A DNA stretch of 11,003 nt from CAZLYF01 sp964586835. Lineage in GTDB: Bacteria > Bacillota > Clostridia > Christensenellales > Aristaeellaceae. The stretch is taken from the NCBI GenBank assembly GCA_964586835.1, contig CAZPIC010000054.1:1-11003 (forward strand), in the 5' to 3' direction. The position numbers and the translations under genes were made by a program. Shown in pieces: positions 7,216 to 11,003 of the stretch (the stretch's first letter is position 1; each line of letters opens with the position of its first letter). The notes below the pieces were generated by a model, which was not told where the DNA came from, ran no database searches, and was given only the letters and a program-made list of their open reading frames with translations.

Positions 7216-7244
7216 GCCCGAGCCGCGTGCAACGGCCCGGGCAG
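7216..7244 (-). promoter_or_regulatory. Strong intercistronic hairpin after the binding-protein gene
   Basis: On the minus strand, TGCCCGGGCCG (7244-7234) pairs with CGGCTCGGGCA (7226-7216) over 11 pairs with a single G-U wobble, around a 7-nt loop. It starts 14 nt after the stop codon of the substrate-binding protein and ends before the permease ribosome binding site. No U-run follows. A stable hairpin at this point is known in other transport operons to protect the binding-protein message from 3' decay, so that more binding protein than permease is made. That role is inferred here. Confidence 0.6.
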
Positions 7245-7258
7245 TAGCACTGAGGGGT

Positions 7259-8404
7259 TTACTTGAGGGTAGCAATGTCCTCCGTCCAGCGCTCGTTGAG
7301 CAGGTCGCTCAAGGTGCCGATAGCCATGAAGGCAAAGTCCTGTACGTTCAGGTCAGCCACGAGGGCTTTCTTGGAAGAGTCGATCAGGTCGACATTGATG
7401 ACGGGCACGGCCTTCATGTTCTCAAGGCAGATCTTCTGCCCTTCAGGGCTCACGACGAAGTTCATGAAGCCGTAGCACTCCTCCACGTGGGAACCGATGG
7501 AGCAGATGGTCATGGAGACGTCCGTGCCCGAAAGAGCACCATCGCTAAGCTGGTACATTCTCACCGTCTCAGGCAGCGTACCACTTTCCATGTTGGCCAG
7601 TATCTGGTCTGCCCAGGCAGGGATCAGATCTACCTCCTTGTTGATGAGCAGATCAAGGGTGCCCTGATTCTTGGCTACATAGACCACATGTCCGCCGGAT
7701 TTGTAGAGATAGGGATGGATGTCCGCAAGCCAGGCTACACCGGCATCCCATTCCTCAGCCCACCGTTCGTCGGAAGAAGTCCGGGCAGACTTGTCCTCGA
7801 TGAAGCGGTACACTGACTCCCGCAGGAAGGCTCCCCCCGCGCCGCCGGTATCTGGCTGGTTGTAGGCGAAGCGCCCGGGATGCGCCTTGATCCAGGTAAC
7901 GAGCTCATCCCAGGTATGGGGCAGCTCACTCTCAGGCAAGCGAGCGGAATCGTATGCGAAGACGACGGTGGTGCCTCTGTAGGGAAGCGCTTTGCCTTCC
8001 AGCATGGAAGGCTTCATGATGACGTTCGCGGCGTCGGGCATCTTTGAGAAATCAAGGGTGATGAAGATGTCCTCTGTCTTACTCCGATCCACGAAGTCGA
8101 ACAGAACACTGGTGTTGTCGGCAATGATGTCAAACTCGGTGTTCTTCTGTCCGGAGAGATAGGCAGCGGCCACACGAGCGGAGAGCGCCTCTTCCCCAGT
8201 GCCCGACAGCATGAACTGGAGCCTGACCTCGGCGGTAGCATCGGGCCGGTCGTTGTAGGCAGCGATGAGTTCGTTGAAGAGATCGGCAACGTTTTGTGAG
8301 CCTCCCGTCCAAAAGTTGACGACAGGCTTTGCCGGCGCAGCCAGAGCCCCCACAACACTGAGACTCAGGGCCAGCGCGAGCAGCATCGCAAGCAGTTTTT
8401 TCAT
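7259..8404 (-). CDS. ABC transporter extracellular substrate-binding protein, YnjB-like
   Basis: This 381-residue binding protein belongs to the family 1 extracellular solute-binding proteins, closest in feel to the YnjB-like group. The stretch HPGRFAYNQPDTGGAGGAFLR around residues 175-195 recalls YnjB's PGRF-Y-PP-GSAF block. The signal peptide MKKLLAMLLALALSLSVVGALA has a signal peptidase I site after ALA (residue 22) and no lipobox cysteine. Other visible motifs are VNFWTGGSQN near the mature start, LPYRGTTVVFAYDS, HTWDELVTWI, and SPEGQKICLE near the C-terminus. GGGAGG lies 6 nt before the ATG. It sits between the ATPase gene (45-nt gap) and the second permease, followed by a strong hairpin. 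Family is clear, ligand is not. The neighbouring GDPD-like gene makes a phosphodiester or other phosphorylated ligand one possibility. Confidence 0.88.
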   Translation of the reverse strand: MKKLLAMLLALALSLSVVGALAAPAKPVVNFWTGGSQNVADLFNELIAAYNDRPDATAEVRLQFMLSGTGEEALSARVAAAYLSGQKNTEFDIIADNTSVLFDFVDRSKTEDIFITLDFSKMPDAANVIMKPSMLEGKALPYRGTTVVFAYDSARLPESELPHTWDELVTWIKAHPGRFAYNQPDTGGAGGAFLRESVYRFIEDKSARTSSDERWAEEWDAGVAWLADIHPYLYKSGGHVVYVAKNQGTLDLLINKEVDLIPAWADQILANMESGTLPETVRMYQLSDGALSGTDVSMTICSIGSHVEECYGFMNFVVSPEGQKICLENMKAVPVINVDLIDSSKKALVADLNVQDFAFMAIGTLSDLLNERWTEDIATLK

Positions 8405-8449
8405 TTTTTCCTCCCTTGAAGGTATTTTCAGGCCAGTTGGCCGGAAGTC

Positions 8450-9421
8450 CTATGGGTCGTCAGGCGCATACTCCCGCGTGTTGCTGAACATCAAAGAAAC
8501 CGGATCGCCTCGTTTCAGGCGCCGGGCCTCGTCTTCTGTAATAAAGGACTTGACAATGCCGTGCTCCGTGTCCACCGTCATCTCCAGGAAATGACCCAGC
8601 ATCATCACCGTGCGGACGAACCCCTCCATCCCCTCTCCCTCACCGGGCGTGACTTTTACATTCTCCGGCCGCACAGCCAGGACCTTGCCTTCTCCAAGTT
8701 TTAAGAAGTTCATCTCACCGATGAAGTCCGCCACATAGCGGCTGGCTGGGCGATCGTAGATCTGACTGGGTGTCCCCGTTTGCTCGATGCTGCCTCTGTT
8801 CATGACAACCACACGGTCAGAGAGTGCCATGGCCTCTTCCTGGTCGTGGGTGACAAAAAGTACAGTGATGTGAAGATCTGTCTGGATTTTTCGAAGCTCC
8901 TCGCGCATTTGCTGGCGGATCTTCGCGTCCAGGGCCGAGAAGGGTTCGTCCAGCAACAGTACCTCAGGCTGAAGCAGCAGCGAGCGCGCGATGGCGATGC
9001 GCTGTTGCTGTCCGCCTGACATCTGTCCCGGATACTTGCGCTCCATGCCCGACATCTTGACCAGCTGCAGCATCTTCTCAATACGATGAAGCCTTTCCGC
9101 CCTGGGGATCTTCCTGAGCTTCAGCCCGAACTCCAGATTTTCGATCACGCGCAAGTGGGGCCAGAGGTTGTAGCTCTGAAACACCATGGCAGTGGGGCGC
9201 TTCTCTGGAGGCAGGCGAAGGATGGACTTTCCACCAATGAGGATGTCTCCTCCGTCGCAGGGGACGAAGCCGCCTACGGCTCGGAGGATGGTGGTCTTTC
9301 CACATCCTGAAGGGCCCAGCAGTGTCACCAGCTCTCCTTCTTCCACGGAAATGTTGATACTGCGGACGCCTTCGCCGGATTTGTAGAGCTTTGTCATATT
9401 AACGATATCAAGCTTGGCCAA
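8450..9421 (-). CDS. ABC transporter ATP-binding protein (PotA/FbpC/MalK-type, TOBE-like C-terminus)
   Basis: This 323-residue ATPase powers import through the co-encoded permeases. Motifs are complete: Walker A GPSGCGKTT (36-44), Q-loop MVFQSYN (Gln82), signature MSGGQQQR (134-141, Met for the usual Leu), Walker B LLLDEP (155-160), D-loop SALD, and H-loop His192. Residues from about 240 onward contain VRPENVKV and a beta-rich tail typical of a TOBE-type regulatory domain. The start is TTG at 9421, because GGGAGGG stands 4-5 nt upstream and lies after the preceding permease's stop. The frame is open back to 9478, but that would overlap the permease gene. It lies 19 nt after the permease gene. 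It could also energise the sugar transporter of the first operon, which lacks an ATPase; that is inference. Confidence 0.93.
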   Translation of the reverse strand: MAKLDIVNMTKLYKSGEGVRSINISVEEGELVTLLGPSGCGKTTILRAVGGFVPCDGGDILIGGKSILRLPPEKRPTAMVFQSYNLWPHLRVIENLEFGLKLRKIPRAERLHRIEKMLQLVKMSGMERKYPGQMSGGQQQRIAIARSLLLQPEVLLLDEPFSALDAKIRQQMREELRKIQTDLHITVLFVTHDQEEAMALSDRVVVMNRGSIEQTGTPSQIYDRPASRYVADFIGEMNFLKLGEGKVLAVRPENVKVTPGEGEGMEGFVRTVMMLGHFLEMTVDTEHGIVKSFITEDEARRLKRGDPVSLMFSNTREYAPDDP

Positions 9422-9440
9422 GGAACCCTCCCCATCTCGG

Positions 9441-10268
9441 TCAGTTGACTCTGAAGCCTTTGGCGATGGTTTCAGCACCGATGTACCGGCGCATAAGCAC
9501 GAGTATCAGAAAGTTGGGCAAGATGAGCAGCAGCGCGAATACGGCGCCCGCCGTCGCTGGAAAGTCCAGGATCACGCCGTACATTTCCGTCATCATGGTG
9601 CGCCAGTTGGGCAAGCCTATGAAAAGGGTGCCCACACTCTCCCCTAAGGAGCCGATAAAGGCGTAGAGGCAGGCCACCGCTATGCCAGGCCAAGCCACAG
9701 GAAGCGTGACGGAAAAAAAGGTGCGCAGAGGGCCCGCACCCGCATCCCTTGCTGCCTCCTCCAGGTGTCGCGGCACATTGCGAAATGCGCCTGCCGGCAG
9801 CCAAATCATCATCATCATTGTGCCCAGCATGTGCACGATGAGGACCCCGGTGAAGCTGCCCATCAGACCTATCCTATAGAAAATGATCCCCATGGAGGTG
9901 TACATGCCGATCTTCGGGAAGGCGTTCCCAAGCAGGAAAAGGAACATGACCGCCTTACGCGCCCTGAAATCAAAGCGGGCCAGTGCATATGCTGCGGGAA
10001 TACAGACGATGAAGGAGGCAAGGGTGGAGGCGAAGGCAAAAAGAAAGGAATTGATGATGCAGCTGATCGTGTTTCGCTGGTTGAAAACGTAAGCCCACCA
10101 GTTGAATCCGTAGGCTGAGGGGAGGATGTCCGGGTGGATGTAGCTACGGGCAAATGCCAGGATGAACATGTACAGCAGAGGTCCATAAAAAAACAGCATG
10201 AAAGCAAGGAGGATGGTCACGCCCCCAAGCTGCCCTTTTCTAACCTTTAACTTCAGCACGCCCTGCAT
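9441..10268 (-). CDS. ABC transporter permease, PotC/FbpB C-half/YnjC-like
   Basis: This 275-residue membrane protein has about six transmembrane segments (first at about residues 15-40). The EAA loop EEAARDAGAGPLRTFFSVTLP spans residues 170-190. A run of methionines (MMMMIWLPAGAF) precedes that loop. The ATG at 10268 is preferred because AAAGGTGG lies 5 nt upstream. An in-frame TTG at 10295 would add 9 residues without a ribosome binding site. It is the first gene of the operon, about 44 nt after the predicted transcription start, and is followed closely by the ATPase gene. It should pair with the permease at 6291-7181. Substrate unknown. Confidence 0.9.
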   Translation of the reverse strand: MQGVLKLKVRKGQLGGVTILLAFMLFFYGPLLYMFILAFARSYIHPDILPSAYGFNWWAYVFNQRNTISCIINSFLFAFASTLASFIVCIPAAYALARFDFRARKAVMFLFLLGNAFPKIGMYTSMGIIFYRIGLMGSFTGVLIVHMLGTMMMMIWLPAGAFRNVPRHLEEAARDAGAGPLRTFFSVTLPVAWPGIAVACLYAFIGSLGESVGTLFIGLPNWRTMMTEMYGVILDFPATAGAVFALLLILPNFLILVLMRRYIGAETIAKGFRVN

Positions 10269-10319
10269 ATCATCCACCTTTCCATAGGGGTTCAAGTGCA
10301 GTGCTGTTTTCTTGCGAGA

Positions 10320-10348
10320 AGTATACCCTTTATTGCTCCATCTGTCAA
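10320..10348 (-). promoter_or_regulatory. Near-consensus sigma-A promoter of the second transporter operon
   Basis: On the minus strand, a perfect -35 TTGACA (10348-10343) is followed after 17 bp by the -10 TATACT (10325-10320, five of six). Transcription should start near 10312, about 44 nt before the ATG at 10268. The -35 lies only 14 bp from the stop codon of the transposase remnant, so the promoter sits at or next to the insertion-sequence junction. Its strength suggests that repression, if any, needs a bound repressor; no palindromic operator is evident over it. Confidence 0.75.
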
Positions 10349-10362
10349 AAAAACGTCGCGCC

Positions 10363-10634
10363 TTACATCCATTGAGCGTGAAGGAGGGTGGAATCGACGT
10401 CGCACATCCGCATCTCCAGTCGTGTGCGCTGGTCGATTCTTTTTCTTAGCTCCTGACTGATACCATCCCATGGATCCAGCGGGTCATCGTCCCTCCGCTT
10501 GTGGAGGCGTGCCAGCGTGGGCTGAGATGATTCCCCGACCTGGAAAAGCCCTACGTCGGTGGAGAGGATCTCGCTGTCGCTTCGATCTCCAGGTTCTTGC
10601 TGAATTCCAGCTAGAGTTCGTTTAACCTGCTCAT
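10363..10634 (-). pseudogene. Transposase fragment, frameshifted and internally deleted (IS1380-like)
   Basis: The ATG at 10634 has AAAGGAAG 7 nt upstream and begins MSRLNEL, followed by an in-frame TAG (10613-10611) and then LEFSKNLEIEA in the same frame. The reading continues in another frame as SDSEILSTDVGLFQVGE, then SSQPTLARLHKRRDDDP, KRIDQRTRLEMRMCDVDSTLL, and stops at 10363. SQPTL-R followed some 45 residues later by D-D-ST resembles the stretch up to the first catalytic Asp of IS1380-type DDE transposases. The segment normally between the N-terminal part and SQPTL seems deleted. Everything after the first Asp is missing. The gene has at least one stop, one frameshift and two deletions, and cannot be active. 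Confidence 0.6.
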
Positions 10635-10792
10635 GCAGGCACTTCCTTTACAGATTAGTTTGTAAACACCAACGTCCTAGTAAAGAAATGGCCTATTTTT
10701 GATCACTTCTATGTCTATTTCACTATTTTCAGTTTTCTTTTCGGTTTCCCTTTACAAATGAAAGCGTCTCACTCAATAAACCGTTATGCTTA

Positions 10793-10831
10793 CTTCATAT
10801 CCCGGACCTTTTCAGTCATGCCTGTGAATAA
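10793..10831 (+). repeat. Terminal repeat of the IS remnant, right copy
   Basis: This 39-nt segment matches 12-49 in direct orientation, ending in the identical 16-mer TCATGCCTGTGAATAA. The element body extends leftward from here, so the outer edge is near 10831. The internal hairpin is weaker than in the left copy because of two indels. The outermost nine bases, read on the minus strand, are TTATTCACA. Confidence 0.6.
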
Positions 10832-10841
10832 CAAAGGATAA

Positions 10842-11003
10842 CAGGATCTTAGGTCTTTTAGTGATTTCGAGGGATCCCGGCGCTATCGGTTCATAGATAC
10901 GCTGACGTATGCTCCGGGCAACAGCCCGCTAAATGCGCATGGGTTCCTGCTTCACGATGCGTTTGTGGATGCTGTGGCCATTTGGGACGTACTCATAGAC
11001 CCA
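10842..11003 (+). pseudogene. Unidentified coding fragment at the right edge
   Basis: From just after a TAA at 10839-10841 the plus strand is open to the window end for 54 codons. It reads QDLRSFSDFEGSRRYRF, then IDTLTYAPGNSPLNAHGFLL and HDAFVDAVAIWDVLIDP. The composition looks protein-like, but no ATG, GTG or TTG with a ribosome binding site precedes it. It could be the 5'-truncated remainder of a gene broken by the adjacent insertion sequence. I do not recognise the family. A competing minus-strand frame overlaps it (10929-11003), so only one is likely real. Confidence 0.3.
10929..11003 (-). CDS. Possible C-terminal end of an unidentified leftward ORF
   Basis: The minus strand encodes the last 24 residues of a frame open at the window edge, WVYEYVPNGHSIHKRIVKQE then PMRI, with a TAG stop at 10931-10929. 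Three small hairpins follow directly after the stop (10928-10883). The peptide looks plausible as a protein C-terminus, but I cannot name it. It overlaps a plus-strand frame in the same place, and sequence beyond 11003 is needed to choose. Confidence 0.25.
   Translation of the reverse strand, partial: WVYEYVPNGHSIHKRIVKQEPMRI

Larger units (their letters stand above)
10363..10831 (-). mobile_element. Degenerate IS1380-like insertion-sequence remnant
   Basis: Read on the minus strand, this block has a terminal repeat (10831-10793), an AT-richer leader of about 160 nt without genes (10792-10635), and a broken transposase (10634-10363). The second terminal repeat is missing. The element is truncated just after the first catalytic-Asp region of the transposase, next to the promoter of the transporter operon. 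A second copy of the end repeat lies at 12-49. The family name rests on remembered transposase motifs and is tentative. Confidence 0.55.

Noticed and set aside
10823..10831. TTATTCACA (minus strand) fits the DnaA-box consensus in both terminal repeats, considered as a replication-related site
   Set aside because: It is a single box per repeat, with no cluster, no AT-rich unwinding region and no replication gene. It is better explained as part of an insertion-sequence end.
1..11003. CRISPR arrays, tRNA or rRNA genes, riboswitches, toxin-antitoxin or defence genes
   Set aside because: No spaced direct repeats, cloverleaf or conserved RNA motifs were seen. All long intergenic stretches are accounted for by promoters or insertion-sequence remains.

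Overview
The window looks like a piece of an anaerobic, Gram-positive-type (Clostridia-like) genome. The evidence is strong purine-rich ribosome binding sites (AAGGAGG type), some TTG and GTG starts, sigma-A-like promoters, and a degenerate transposase that resembles IS1380-type elements of Firmicutes. Base composition is moderately GC-rich by eye. The assignment is an inference; no marker gene is present. There are no RNA genes and no CRISPR array. I did not find a clearly new biological system. The content is a carbohydrate/phosphodiester uptake locus bracketed by insertion-sequence debris.

Layout. Positions 12-49 hold the end of an insertion sequence whose body lies off the left edge. A rightward gene (203-1168) encodes a CE7 family acetyl-xylan esterase/cephalosporin-C deacetylase. 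It converges on a leftward four-gene operon (5172 down to 1185) in the order MalG-type permease, sugar-binding protein, MalF-type permease, PfkB-family sugar kinase. This operon has a good promoter at 5208-5235 and an 18-bp perfect palindrome upstream at 5265-5282. A rightward glycerophosphodiester phosphodiesterase-like gene (5534-6238) is transcribed divergently from it. A second leftward four-gene operon follows (10268 down to 6291): permease, ATPase with C-terminal regulatory/TOBE-like domain, YnjB-like binding protein, permease. It is driven by a near-consensus promoter at 10320-10348. To the right are a broken, internally deleted transposase (10363-10634), its 5' leader, and a terminal repeat (10793-10831) matching the one at 12-49. 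The last 170 bases carry an unidentified coding fragment.

How the genes may work together (inference). The first transporter lacks an ATPase gene and probably brings in a short, possibly acetylated oligosaccharide or sugar using an ATPase encoded elsewhere, perhaps the one in the second operon. The cytoplasmic CE7 esterase would remove acetyl groups and the PfkB kinase would phosphorylate the released sugar or polyol. The GDPD-like enzyme beside the second transporter suggests that this system may import a phosphodiester or another phosphorylated compound, but no residue in the sequence proves the substrate. Both transporter operons share an uncommon order, with the binding protein between the two permeases and the MalG/PotC-type permease first. 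Both binding proteins have a plain signal peptide without a lipobox cysteine.
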